Assembly: GCA_026398595.1 (NCBI GenBank) | Contig: JAPLSO010000061.1 | Coordinates: 1 to 37,624, forward strand | Source of the DNA: Spirochaetota bacterium | GTDB taxonomy: Bacteria; Spirochaetota; Spirochaetia; Treponematales; Rectinemataceae | Length of the DNA stretch: 37,624 nt | Reading direction: 5' to 3' | Part shown: piece after piece, positions 7,501 to 15,808 of the stretch | Position numbering within the stretch: position 1 is the stretch's first letter | Layout of the letters: each line of letters starts with the position of its first letter | Program-made: the position numbers and the translations under genes | The notes under the pieces: generated by a model | Databases searched by the model: none | Told to the model about the DNA's origin: nothing | Seen by the model: the letters and a program-made list of their open reading frames with translations, nothing else

Positions 7501-8481
7501 ATGCTTCCATTCAAGCGCGGCGCCTTGATCCTTGCCCCTATGGTGGGAATAACGAACCGCGCCTTCAGGACTCTTGTCTCAGAACTCGGGAAGCCCGACT
7601 ACGCCTTCACCGAGATGGCCTCGGCCGAAGCCTTCGCGGCCAAGGCTCAGTACGAGGAATACTATACCGACCCACAGCCTGAACCTCGGGCGACTTCCCT
7701 GCAGTTCTTCGCCAGGGGACCTGAAGCCCTGGCCGCGGCCTGCGCGCTCGCCGCCGCCCGCCCGACTGAAAGCCGGCCGGCGGGCATCGATCTCAATTTC
7801 GGCTGCTCGGCCCCCCATATCCGGCGGGCGGGCGGCGGTTCGGCCTGGAGCTCGGACAGGAAAGGCGCGGTGGAACTCGTGGCCTCGGCGAGGGCCGCCT
7901 GGGATGGCCCGCTTTCGGTCAAACTCCGCATGGGCCCCGACGAGGATTACGACCGCCTCCTGACCTTCTGCCTGGCGCTCGCCTCGGCCGGTCTCGACTT
8001 TCTTACACTCCACCCGCGTACCGATCGGCAGAAGTTCAAGGGCAAGGCCAGACTCGAGATCGCTGGAATGCTGGCCGCCGATCTTCCTATCCCCGTCGTG
8101 GCCTCAGGCGACATCATCGATGCCGGTACGGCGCACGGTCTCATGGAGGGAAAAGGAGTCTGTGCCGTGATGATCGGGCGGGAGGCCGTCCGGCGCCCTT
8201 GGATCTTCGCCCTCCTCAAATCCGAGCTCGAAGGCCTTCCCCGGCCCGCTCCCTTCGATCGATTCGCGATCGCCGAACGTTTTCTCGGTCTCGCCGATTC
8301 CCTCCTTCCCCCGCCCTGGCGGAAGGAGACTGCCCGACGATTCTTCGGCTATTTCTGCGAGGGCTGGAGCTTTTCCCACCATATCACCTACAGCCTCATC
8401 AACGCCCCCGACCCGGGCGCCGCCCTCGAGAACCTGAAAACGTACTTCGAACAGGTCCCGCAGGATCGTTTCACCCTCTAA
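7501..8481 (+). CDS. tRNA-dihydrouridine synthase
   Basis: FMN enzyme that reduces uridine to dihydrouridine in tRNA D-loops; 326 residues. Seen: LAPMVGITNRAFR at the N-terminus (FMN site), EMASAEAF, the catalytic Cys in DLNFGCSAPHIRR (usually NxGCPxxxV, here Ser replaces Pro), SVKLRMG, LTLHPRTDRQKFKG, VVASGDI and GVCAVMIGREA. This is the TIM-barrel layout followed by the helical tRNA-binding domain. Assignment to DusA, DusB or DusC subgroup is not attempted. The ATG at 7501 is the only sensible start and coincides with the predicted transcription start; it is divergent from rpsP. Confidence 0.92.
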   Translation: MLPFKRGALILAPMVGITNRAFRTLVSELGKPDYAFTEMASAEAFAAKAQYEEYYTDPQPEPRATSLQFFARGPEALAAACALAAARPTESRPAGIDLNFGCSAPHIRRAGGGSAWSSDRKGAVELVASARAAWDGPLSVKLRMGPDEDYDRLLTFCLALASAGLDFLTLHPRTDRQKFKGKARLEIAGMLAADLPIPVVASGDIIDAGTAHGLMEGKGVCAVMIGREAVRRPWIFALLKSELEGLPRPAPFDRFAIAERFLGLADSLLPPPWRKETARRFFGYFCEGWSFSHHITYSLINAPDPGAALENLKTYFEQVPQDRFTL

Positions 8482-8553
8482 ACCTCCACGTCTCAGCCGC
8501 CTGCTCGCCGAGCCCTTGCGCCGCCTCGCGTTTTTGTTTATAACTAGGCTGAC

Positions 8554-8584
8554 TTACACTTTGACATTATTAGTTATTGTGTAA
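8554..8584 (+). promoter_or_regulatory. Promoter/operator region of the acyl-CoA synthetase gene
   Basis: TTACAC (8554-8559) and GTGTAA (8579-8584) form an exact inverted repeat that encloses TTGACA (8561-8566), a consensus -35. A good -10 is not obvious at 16-18 bases. The arrangement suggests a repressor site over the promoter, but the regulator is unknown. Confidence 0.4.
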
Positions 8585-8608
8585 ATCTCGATAGATGGAG
8601 GAGCGAAT

Positions 8609-10507
8609 ATGGCAGAGACGATACCCCAGATGTTCATCGAGGTCGCCGAGGTCCAGCCCCAGGTCGACGCTCAGCTGTCCAAGGACGAGAACGGAATCTT
8701 CAGGCCCAGAAGCTACGCCGAATTGTTGCGGGACATCGAAATCTTTTCAGTCGGGCTCGCCACCCTGGGCCTTGAGCGGGGCGGCAAGGTGGGCCTCATC
8801 TCCGACAACAGGAAAGAATGGCTGGTAGCCGATCTCGCTATCCTCGGCCTGGGCGGAGCCGACGTACCCCGGGGCTGCGACGCGACGATCCAGGAGATTA
8901 CGTACATTCTCGCCTTCAGTGAGTGCGGACTTGCCATCCTCGAGAACGAAAAGCAGTTGAGAAAGATACTTGAAACCCGATCAGAGATGCCGCTTCTGAA
9001 AAGCCTTATACTGTTCGACGAGCCGGGCGAGGCAGCCGCGGTGGAGGCAGCTGAAGCCGGTCTCGAACTCCATAACTACGCCGGAGTCTACGCAGCAGGT
9101 AAAAAAGCGGAAAAGCCAGGCTTTTTCCGTTCCGAGGCCGCCAAGGGTACTAGGGGCGACCTCGCCACCCTCATCTACACTTCAGGGACGACAGGGGAGC
9201 CCAAGGGCGTCATGCTGAGCCACGGTAACTTCCTGCACCAGACCGATTACCTGCCCGCCCTCATGGAGTTGAGAGCCAAGGATATCTTCCTTTCGGTCCT
9301 GCCTATCTGGCACTCCTTCGAACGAATAGTCCAGTACCTCATCCTCAAGGGAGGCGGCACGATAGCCTATTCCAAGCCGATAGGTTCCATCCTCCTCGCC
9401 GACATGGCCGCGGTCCAGCCCCATTGGTTCCCTTCGGTTCCCCGCATCTGGGAGTCGGTGAAGGATGGCGTGTACAAGAGCATGAGGCAGGCCAGCCCCC
9501 TCGTGCGCGGCCTTTTCGGCTTTTTCGTGGGCGTCGGCAAGAGCTACGCCTATTTCCGCAACCACCTGCTCGGGCTGATTCCCGATTTCAAGCGGCGCTC
9601 GCGGCCGCTTGAGATAGCCATGTCTATCATCCCCTTCATCCTTCTCTTTCCGCTCTGGAAACTCGGCGACATCCTCGTCTTCAAGAAGGTAAAGGCCAAA
9701 CTGGGCAGGAATTTCATCGCCGGTGTATCCGGCGGCGGTGCTCTTCCCGTCGCGGTCGACCGCTTCTTCGACGCGATAGGGGTCCTCATTCTGGAAGGCT
9801 ACGGACTCACCGAAACGGCTCCCGTCCTGGGGATACGGCTGCGGCGCCATCCCGTCCAGGGTACAGTGGGACCCATACACCGGGGTACGGAGATCCGCAT
9901 TGTAGATGATCAAGGCGGCATCCTTCCGGCTGGGAGGAAAGGCATCATTCAGGTGCGCGGTCCCCAGGTCATGCTCGGCTACTATAAGCGGCCCGATCTG
10001 ACTTCTCGGATTATGACCCAGGACGGCTGGCTCGACACGGGCGACTTAGGCATCCTCACCTTCCATGGAGAACTGCGGATAACAGGGAGGGCCAAGGACA
10101 CGATCGTCCTTCGCGGCGGGGAGAATGTCGAACCTGCGCCTATAGAGCAGCGACTCTGCGAAAGCCCCTACATCCTCCAGGCTGTCGTCCTCGGCCAGGA
10201 CGAGAAATACCTCGCCGCCCTCATCGTTCCTCGCCAGGATAGCCTGACTGTCTGGGCCGAAGAGAATGAAGTGCCCTTCAACGACTACGAGGCGCTGGTC
10301 CAACAGCCGGAAGTGAGGGAACTCATCGATGGCGAGATCTCAGGGCTTATCGCTCCCAAGGCTGGTTTCAAGGCTTTCGAAAGGATTTTCAAGTTCGATA
10401 TCCTGCCCGAGGCCTTCCAGCAGGGAAGGGAGCTTTCGGCCAAGCAGGAGCTGAAGCGGCATGCTGTCAACGAGTTGTACAAGAAGCAGATACAAGCGAT
10501 GTTTTAG
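8609..10507 (+). CDS. Long-chain acyl-CoA synthetase (AMP-forming)
   Basis: Activates fatty acids to acyl-CoA via an acyl-adenylate. The 632-residue adenylate-forming enzyme has the P-loop TSGTTGEPKG (residues ~190-199), GYGLTETAP (~398-406), GWLDTGDLG (~472-480) and RITGRAKD, where the C-terminal lid domain begins. Between these, residues ~290-370 form an insert with hydrophobic stretches (FGFFVGVGKSYAYF, IIPFILLFPLW), as in membrane-associated long-chain synthetases. GGAGGAG at 8597-8603 supports the ATG at 8609. It stands alone between dus and a convergent gene. Final substrate (long-chain acid, or a phospholipid-recycling role) is inferred from overall layout. Confidence 0.9.
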   Translation: MAETIPQMFIEVAEVQPQVDAQLSKDENGIFRPRSYAELLRDIEIFSVGLATLGLERGGKVGLISDNRKEWLVADLAILGLGGADVPRGCDATIQEITYILAFSECGLAILENEKQLRKILETRSEMPLLKSLILFDEPGEAAAVEAAEAGLELHNYAGVYAAGKKAEKPGFFRSEAAKGTRGDLATLIYTSGTTGEPKGVMLSHGNFLHQTDYLPALMELRAKDIFLSVLPIWHSFERIVQYLILKGGGTIAYSKPIGSILLADMAAVQPHWFPSVPRIWESVKDGVYKSMRQASPLVRGLFGFFVGVGKSYAYFRNHLLGLIPDFKRRSRPLEIAMSIIPFILLFPLWKLGDILVFKKVKAKLGRNFIAGVSGGGALPVAVDRFFDAIGVLILEGYGLTETAPVLGIRLRRHPVQGTVGPIHRGTEIRIVDDQGGILPAGRKGIIQVRGPQVMLGYYKRPDLTSRIMTQDGWLDTGDLGILTFHGELRITGRAKDTIVLRGGENVEPAPIEQRLCESPYILQAVVLGQDEKYLAALIVPRQDSLTVWAEENEVPFNDYEALVQQPEVRELIDGEISGLIAPKAGFKAFERIFKFDILPEAFQQGRELSAKQELKRHAVNELYKKQIQAMF

Positions 10508-10530
10508 GACTCGGGAGTTCGCGGGACCGG

Positions 10531-11406
10531 TCACTCCACCTCTATGTCGCCGAGGACGCTCTTCACGTGAAGGCGCTTTGTTCCCTGGCCTATCCTGTAG
10601 GCGCAGCGCCGAGGCCCCGAGCCCGAAGCCACCATCGTCCCCGGGGAGGATATCTGACCGGAGAGGGTCTCGGCCCTGAACTCCACGTTCGCCTGTTCGA
10701 GCATGAGGTTGATGTCGCCCGAATATGTATTGGCTTCGCCGCCGCCGAAAACCCCCGACAGATCGAGTTCGATGTCCCCGTCATGGGAGATGAGGCGTAT
10801 TCTGCCCTCAGGCTTCAAGACGGAGATATCGCCCTTGGTCGAGAGGGCCACGACATTGCCTTTAATCCGCGAGGCCTGAATGTCGCCCCCTTGGGTCTCT
10901 ATATGGAGAGAACCGTTCAGCTTGGAGCATTTGACCGAACCGTCGATGGTGTTGATGGTCGCCGATCCACAGTTGAGGAGGGTGATGGAACCCTGGATGC
11001 TCGAAGCTTCGACATTCCTCGCGCCATGGATGTGGATCTGACCAAGTTCCGAGATGGCGAGGATGTCGATGGGGCAGTCCCGTATATCGATCTCCCCTTT
11101 CATCGAATGGACTTCGAGATCCTGTATCTGTTGGGGAATCTTGACAACGATATTGGCCGTATAGATCGTCGCGGGCGTCTCGTTGGTCATGATGAGTATG
11201 GAATCGTGCCTGCGGACCGAGGACTTCCAAGTGGAAAGCATCGAGGGTTCGCCATGCAGCTCGAATTCGGCATGGATGAGGCCGTCTGAGGATGTCCCTA
11301 AGGTTATCGCCCCCTCGGGCATTCGCAAGACCATGCGTTCGGCCCCTTCAGGCTCGATGGTCTCCTGGAAATATCGTATCTCGAGGTCTGCGGCCTCGCT
11401 CCTCAT
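10531..11406 (-). CDS. DUF4097-type beta-strand repeat protein
   Basis: A 291-residue protein built of short repeating beta strands with a pattern like DIxASxIxGxVxLxxxxGxI (e.g. GEIDIRDCPIDIL, GDIQASRIKGNV, GDISVLKPEGRI, GDIELDLSGVFGG). This matches the putative-adhesin/DUF4097 beta-solenoid family, often encoded beside transcription regulators and membrane proteins. There is no signal peptide at the chosen start, so a cytoplasmic location is suggested; a surface role is not supported. The ATG at 11406 is chosen over upstream Met codons because AAGGAG (11417-11412) precedes it and the upstream Met overlaps the -10 box. It is divergent from the export operon, sharing a ~150-base control region. 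Confidence 0.75.
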   Translation of the reverse strand: MRSEAADLEIRYFQETIEPEGAERMVLRMPEGAITLGTSSDGLIHAEFELHGEPSMLSTWKSSVRRHDSILIMTNETPATIYTANIVVKIPQQIQDLEVHSMKGEIDIRDCPIDILAISELGQIHIHGARNVEASSIQGSITLLNCGSATINTIDGSVKCSKLNGSLHIETQGGDIQASRIKGNVVALSTKGDISVLKPEGRIRLISHDGDIELDLSGVFGGGEANTYSGDINLMLEQANVEFRAETLSGQISSPGTMVASGSGPRRCAYRIGQGTKRLHVKSVLGDIEVE

Positions 11407-11446
11407 AGCTGCTCCTTGACTCGCCGCGGAAATCCCGCTAAATGGC

Positions 11447-11455
11447 ATCATAGCA
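11447..11455 (-). promoter_or_regulatory. Extended -10 promoter of the DUF4097 gene
   Basis: Minus-strand TGC-TATGAT (11455-11447) is an extended -10 element. No good -35 hexamer is seen at 17 bases, as is common with extended -10 promoters. The leader would be about 35 bases. Confidence 0.55.
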
Positions 11456-11492
11456 CGAAAGACGATTTTTGACTACCTTGCGCCGATTGGGC

Positions 11493-11521
11493 TTGACGCT
11501 GGAACTATCTGCTAGTAAAGT
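11493..11521 (+). promoter_or_regulatory. Sigma-70 promoter of the export operon
   Basis: TTGACG (11493-11498), 17-base spacer, TAAAGT (11516-11521). Predicted start near 11528, immediately before the palindrome at 11532-11549. Confidence 0.65.
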
Positions 11522-11531
11522 TTGGTTTGTA

Positions 11532-11549
11532 ATATAAACTTGTTTATAT
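11532..11549. promoter_or_regulatory. Perfect palindrome, candidate operator
   Basis: ATATAAAC (11532-11539), TT, GTTTATAT (11542-11549): an exact 8+8 inverted repeat just downstream of the promoter and touching the Shine-Dalgarno GGAG (11550-11553). Its place and symmetry fit a dimeric winged-helix regulator; the gene at 12245 encodes one. Confidence 0.6.
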
Positions 11550-11559
11550 GGAGAATATC

Positions 11560-12258
11560 ATGATAGCACCGGACCGAACCGACATCGATGGCGAAATAGA
11601 TGCCTTGGTGAAAAACCTGGCCGAGCTAAGGCGGGCGGTGCGCAGGGGCAACCCCCTCTTGAGGAGGGTGGGCGAATCCAAGCTCTATCCTATTCTCATT
11701 CTTTTCCTCGGTCTGTCGATCTCGGTATTCTGCTTCCTGGCCCAAGCGGCAGCAGGCTGGCCGGACGAAGCCCGGACGCTGCTCTCGACAACGGCCCTCG
11801 TCTACTTCGTCCTCTTTGCCGCCCTGGGTGGAACGGTGAAAATCGTCCTTTCAAAACGGATAATGAGGCAGTACGATTCCTTAGGCTGGATTGCCCTCGT
11901 AAAAGCCTTATACGGCCACAAATCGGCCTCCCTCCTCGTCTGCGCGGGCTTAGCCATGGCCACGGGTGTAGTCTTCCTCCTCAGGGAGGGTCAGCCTGAA
12001 TACATCATCCCCCTTGTAGGCGTATTCTTCTCCTTCGCGGCCCATTCCCTCATCCTCATTGTCGACCTTCTCGAATACAAGGTCCTGGGCTGGTCGACCT
12101 TCGCGCTCGGCATCCTCTCCCTCTTCTTTGTCGGGACGGCGCCCTGGCTCTGGTGCGGCCTCGTCTTCGGCCTCGGCTTCACGGCATCGGGCCTGGCTGG
12201 TCTCGGCCGCGCCTTCGGAAAGCTGGAAGACGTCGAGGGAAACGATGGGCGGAAATGA
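11560..12258 (+). CDS. Six-helix integral membrane protein of unknown function
   Basis: A 232-residue protein. The first ~40 residues are polar and charged; six hydrophobic segments then follow, e.g. LYPILILFLGLSISVF, LVYFVLFAALGGTVKIVL, SLLVCAGLAMATGVVFLL, IIPLVGVFFSFAAHSLIL and two near the C-terminus in ALGILSLFFVGTAPWLW and VFGLGFTASGLAGLG. I recognise no named family. An ATG also exists at 11548, but it falls inside the palindrome and lacks a Shine-Dalgarno; the ATG at 11560 has GGAG six bases ahead. It overlaps the regulator gene by 14 bases, suggesting a membrane partner or sensor for that regulator. Confidence 0.75.
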   Translation: MIAPDRTDIDGEIDALVKNLAELRRAVRRGNPLLRRVGESKLYPILILFLGLSISVFCFLAQAAAGWPDEARTLLSTTALVYFVLFAALGGTVKIVLSKRIMRQYDSLGWIALVKALYGHKSASLLVCAGLAMATGVVFLLREGQPEYIIPLVGVFFSFAAHSLILIVDLLEYKVLGWSTFALGILSLFFVGTAPWLWCGLVFGLGFTASGLAGLGRAFGKLEDVEGNDGRK

Positions 12259-12568
12259 GCGGCAGATCCCTGACCTCGACAAGGTCATCCACGAGAGGGC
12301 AAGGTTGAGGATACTGGTCTTCCTCGCCTCGTCGGCGGAATCCGAAACCGGCTTCACCGATCTGAAGTCGGGGCTGGGGATGACGGCGGGCAATCTTTCG
12401 GCCCAGCTGTCCACGCTTGAGGAAGCGGGCTACATAGCCCTCAGAAAGACCTTCATCGGGAAAAAGCCATTCACGGGAGTGAGCCTGACCCTTTCGGGGG
12501 ATAAGGCGCTGGAACAATATCTCGATGAGATGGAAAGTATGCTCGCCGCCGCAAGAGGCAGGCGATGA
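12245..12568 (+). CDS. Small winged-helix transcriptional regulator
   Basis: A 107-residue DNA-binding protein. DLDKVIHERARLRILVFLA starts helix 1; FTDLKSGLGMTAGNLSAQLSTLEEAGYI is the helix-turn-helix with a recognition helix, and a wing follows (ALRKTFIGKKPFTGVSLT), then a C-terminal helix (ALEQYLDEMESMLA). This resembles the MarR/ArsR-like single-domain winged-helix regulators (HTH_34-type). The ATG at 12245 has GAGGG ahead and overlaps the preceding gene, as in a coupled pair. It probably autoregulates the operon, with the palindrome at 11532-11549 as the most likely site; this is inference. Confidence 0.85.
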   Translation: MGGNERQIPDLDKVIHERARLRILVFLASSAESETGFTDLKSGLGMTAGNLSAQLSTLEEAGYIALRKTFIGKKPFTGVSLTLSGDKALEQYLDEMESMLAAARGRR

Positions 12569-12578
12569 GGAGGTAGGG

Positions 12579-13271
12579 ATGAGCATTCTGTCGCTTTCCG
12601 GCATCGCCAAGATCTACAGGAAAGGCGAGATCGAGGTTCAGGCACTTGGAGGCGTCGACCTTAGGGTGGACAAGGCAGAGTTCCTGGCCATCGTCGGCCC
12701 ATCGGGCTCGGGCAAGACAACCCTCCTCAACATCATCGGCTGTCTGGACAAACCTACTTCGGGCGTCATGAAGTACCTGGACAAGGAGCTCAGGCTTCTC
12801 GGAGAGAAGGAACTATCGGCCTATCGAAGGGAGCATGTTTCCTTCATCTTCCAGTCCTTCAATCTCATCCCCGTCCTGACGGTAGCCGAAAATGTCGAGA
12901 TCCCCTTGAGCATAGCGGGGAAACTCTCGAAGAGGGCAATGAGGGCTAAGGCCCTCGAGATCCTCGATGCCGTGGGTATAGTCGACAAAGCCAACCGTTA
13001 CCCGAGGGAGCTCTCGGGCGGCCAGGAGCAGCGGGTAGCCATAGCCCGGGCCCTGGTCAAGGACCCCGTCGTCGTTCTGGCCGACGAGCCTACGGCCAAC
13101 CTGGACTCCCGCACCGGGGAGGAAATCGTCGGTCTCATGAAGAAGATCAACGCCGAGCGGGGCACGACCTTCATTTTTTCTACCCACGACAAGATGATCA
13201 TGGCCGAGGCTCTGCGCGTCGTCGAACTCAAGGATGGTCGGATCGTGGCAGACACAAGGAGGGAAGCATGA
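12579..13271 (+). CDS. ABC transporter ATP-binding protein, LolD/MacB type
   Basis: Cytoplasmic ATPase, 230 residues. Walker A is GPSGSGKTT, the Q-loop lies in FIFQSFNLIP, the signature is LSGGQEQRVAIARAL, Walker B is VVVLADEPTANLD, and the switch His is in FSTHD. The SFNLIPVLTVAENV stretch and overall length are typical of the LolD/MacB group that energises FtsX-like permeases by mechanotransmission. AGGAGG five bases before the ATG at 12579 fixes the start. Its stop overlaps the next permease start as ATGA. The partners are the two permeases at 13268 and 14561. Confidence 0.95.
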   Translation: MSILSLSGIAKIYRKGEIEVQALGGVDLRVDKAEFLAIVGPSGSGKTTLLNIIGCLDKPTSGVMKYLDKELRLLGEKELSAYRREHVSFIFQSFNLIPVLTVAENVEIPLSIAGKLSKRAMRAKALEILDAVGIVDKANRYPRELSGGQEQRVAIARALVKDPVVVLADEPTANLDSRTGEEIVGLMKKINAERGTTFIFSTHDKMIMAEALRVVELKDGRIVADTRREA

Positions 13272-14548
13272 CAGGGATACTTGCTTCCATCGCGATCCGC
13301 AATCTTGCTCGGCACGGCAAGCGGACCCTCATCACTTCCCTGGTTCTCACCGTCGGCATCGGAATGTTCATTTTTTTTGATTCTTTATTGGCTGGTATGG
13401 ACAGGATGACGATCGATTCCATGATCTCCTACGGCCAAGCCTCCCTCACCCTGATGACACCTGCCTATGAAAAGGAATCGCGGGCCCTTCCCATCGGCCC
13501 CGACTATGGGCTGTCTTCGCCCGAAAACACCTTGGAAGCCCTAAAGACCTTACTTCCCCATTCGACCGCGGCTGCGCCCAGGACAACGTTCGCGGCCTTC
13601 GCGTCCAACAGGATCGACAGCCTCGCCGTTCTAGGTACGGCCGTAGATCCCCATGCCGACGCGCTGGTCTTCGGTGTCGCGGGCGGCATCAAGGCCGGAA
13701 CCTGGTTCGGTTCCTCCGGATCGGCCGACGGCGGCAACCAGGCCGTCCTCGGCGCCAAGCTGGCGGCCGATCTGGGTCTGAGCGTGGGCGACTGGTTCGT
13801 ACTTTCGGCCAGGACGACCGGGGACTACCTCAACGCCGACGAATTCGTCATCTCAGGCCTTGTGGACGTGCCGGCTCAGGATATCACCCAGAGCGGACTC
13901 TTCCTGAGCTTCGGCGCCGCTCGATCCCTCCTCGGCGAGGATCTGCCCGTCACTTCGATAGCGGTCGCCCTGCCCAGGGCGCCCAGTCTCGATGCCCAGC
14001 TCAAGGAGGCGGCAGCGGCCGCGGTTGCCGTCGAAAAGGCCTTCCCGGGGACGATCGCACTGCCCATAGGTGAGAAGGCGAAGGACTACCTCGCCATGCG
14101 CAACATGAAGGCCAAATATTCGACCCTCATCATCCTCATCGTTCTCCTCATCGCCGGCGTCGGCATCGTCAACACCATCCTCATGAGCGTCTACTCGCGA
14201 ATCAAGGAGATCGGTGTCCTGCGTGCCTACGGCATGCTGCCATCCCAGATACGCAGGCTCTTTTCCTTGGAAGGTTTCTTCCTGGGTCTATTAGGCAGCG
14301 CCGGGGGACTGGCTCTGGGCTGTCTCGGCGTCTGGGCATCGGCTGTCTGGGGCATACGCATCGACAAAATGCTGGGCGGTATGGATTTGGGCGTCATACC
14401 CTTGGGAGGAGCCATCCGCGGCGAATGGCATCCCTCGATCATCGCGGCCGGCTTTATCTTCGGCGTCCTGGCCTCTTGGATCTCGGCGCGGATTCCCGCA
14501 TCTAGGGCGGGCAGGCTCGAAGTGACCGAAGCCCTCCGCTTCGTGTAA
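13268..14548 (+). CDS. FtsX-like ABC permease (LolC/E-like), first copy
   Basis: A 426-residue permease with the four-helix MacB/LolC topology. One N-terminal membrane segment (about residues 21-41, LVLTVGIGMFIFF) is followed by a large periplasmic domain of ~230 residues, then three C-terminal segments (about 281-303, 332-360 and 391-412). The FtsX signature is RIKEIGVLRAYGMLPSQI, the cytoplasmic coupling helix that contacts the ATPase. The C-terminal RIPASRAGRLEVTEALRF is typical. Likely pairs with the second permease as a heterodimer, like LolC-LolE. Cargo is unknown, but neighbours suggest outer-membrane lipids or lipoproteins. Confidence 0.93.
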   Translation: MTGILASIAIRNLARHGKRTLITSLVLTVGIGMFIFFDSLLAGMDRMTIDSMISYGQASLTLMTPAYEKESRALPIGPDYGLSSPENTLEALKTLLPHSTAAAPRTTFAAFASNRIDSLAVLGTAVDPHADALVFGVAGGIKAGTWFGSSGSADGGNQAVLGAKLAADLGLSVGDWFVLSARTTGDYLNADEFVISGLVDVPAQDITQSGLFLSFGAARSLLGEDLPVTSIAVALPRAPSLDAQLKEAAAAAVAVEKAFPGTIALPIGEKAKDYLAMRNMKAKYSTLIILIVLLIAGVGIVNTILMSVYSRIKEIGVLRAYGMLPSQIRRLFSLEGFFLGLLGSAGGLALGCLGVWASAVWGIRIDKMLGGMDLGVIPLGGAIRGEWHPSIIAAGFIFGVLASWISARIPASRAGRLEVTEALRFV

Positions 14549-14560
14549 AGGGGGCGGCAT

Positions 14561-15805
14561 ATGAACATTCTTTCCTTCGCGGCGCGAAACCTGCTCCGTA
14601 ACCGGAGGCGTTCGGCCTTGGCCGCTCTCTCGGTCTTCCTCTCCATTTTCATGATCGTCGTCCTGCGGGGATTCGCCGACGGCTTTCTCGACTCGATCGT
14701 GAAAAACTATACCAAGAACGAGACGGGACATATCAACATCGCGACCAAGGCGTACCGCGATCGCTTTCGTTTCCTCCCCGTCGACGAGTACATCGAGGAT
14801 TCACCCCCCCTTGTAAAAGCCATTCAATCAGCCCTGGAAAAGACTGCTCCCGGATCCATCGTCGCCGAACGCATCCGCTTCGGTGTCCTGCTCTCATCGG
14901 AAAAGGGCACCAGGGAAGCCCTGGCCATAGCCGGCGATCCCGAAACCGAACGCAGGCTTCTCATGCTCGACCGCAGCATCGAGGCGGGCGGAAGCTACCT
15001 GAGCGGTCCTGGCCAAACCCTGGTCGGGGCCAGCCTAGCCGCCGATCTCGGGCTAAAGCGGGGCGGCGACCTCAAACTCGTCACCCAGAAGACCGACGGC
15101 GGACTCGGATTCAAACGTCTTCGCATCGCAGGCATCTTCAAGACGGGGGTCAACGATCTCGACGGCTCGATCGTCCAGATGGGGCTCGAGGACGCGAGGG
15201 AGCTTCTCGGGATGGAAGGCGGGGCCCAGCAGATCGCTGTCATCCTATCCGGCCGATCCAAGCTCGGGCCCTCGTTGGATATCGTGCGGAACGTGGCCCA
15301 AGCCTCTGGAAACGCGGGCCTCTCGGTCCTGCCATGGACCGCGATCGGCGAGTATCCCAAGATTGTCAAGCTCATGGAGATCGTGTATGACTGGGTTTAT
15401 CTCGTCGTCGGCTTCCTCGGTGCCTTCATCATCGCCAATGTCATGATGATGGTGATCCTGGAGCGCAGGCGGGAGATAGGCATCCTCATGTCGATGGGCA
15501 TGCCCAAAGGGCGGATCCTGGGCGTCTTTCTCCTCGAGGGGACGATGCTCGGCTTCATCGGTTCGACCGCTGGAGTCCTGGTCGGCTTTGCCTTCAATCT
15601 CTTCTTCTCGAAACGCGGCTTCGATATGACGAGCGCCATGGCCGGCTTCGCCTGGCCTCTGGACAACATCATCTATCCTTCCACCGGATTGGGACCGCTC
15701 CTGGCCGGGATCCTCGTCGGAACGGCGGTTTCGGCCGTCATGGCCTATCTTCCCTCGCGAAGAGCGGCAGCGATGGCGCCGGTGGAAGCCATAAGGGGGC
15801 AGTAA
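14561..15805 (+). CDS. FtsX-like ABC permease (LolC/E-like), second copy
   Basis: A 414-residue permease with the same topology as its neighbour: an N-terminal segment (~21-41, FLSIFMIVVLRGFA), a periplasmic domain containing GHINIATKAYRDR and SLAADLGLKRGGDL, and three C-terminal segments (~277-300, 320-348 and 377-399). The FtsX coupling motif is ERRREIGILMSMGMPKGRI, and YLPSRRAAAMAPVEAIRG ends the protein. It starts 12 bases after the first permease, with GGGGGCGG ahead of the ATG. The two periplasmic domains differ clearly, consistent with a heterodimer rather than a recent duplication. Confidence 0.93.
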   Translation: MNILSFAARNLLRNRRRSALAALSVFLSIFMIVVLRGFADGFLDSIVKNYTKNETGHINIATKAYRDRFRFLPVDEYIEDSPPLVKAIQSALEKTAPGSIVAERIRFGVLLSSEKGTREALAIAGDPETERRLLMLDRSIEAGGSYLSGPGQTLVGASLAADLGLKRGGDLKLVTQKTDGGLGFKRLRIAGIFKTGVNDLDGSIVQMGLEDARELLGMEGGAQQIAVILSGRSKLGPSLDIVRNVAQASGNAGLSVLPWTAIGEYPKIVKLMEIVYDWVYLVVGFLGAFIIANVMMMVILERRREIGILMSMGMPKGRILGVFLLEGTMLGFIGSTAGVLVGFAFNLFFSKRGFDMTSAMAGFAWPLDNIIYPSTGLGPLLAGILVGTAVSAVMAYLPSRRAAAMAPVEAIRGQ

Positions 15806-15808
15806 ACC

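Noticed and set aside
9182..9913. 243-codon minus-strand frame inside the acyl-CoA synthetase gene
   Set aside because: Overlaps the P-loop and core motifs of the real gene; no motif of its own.
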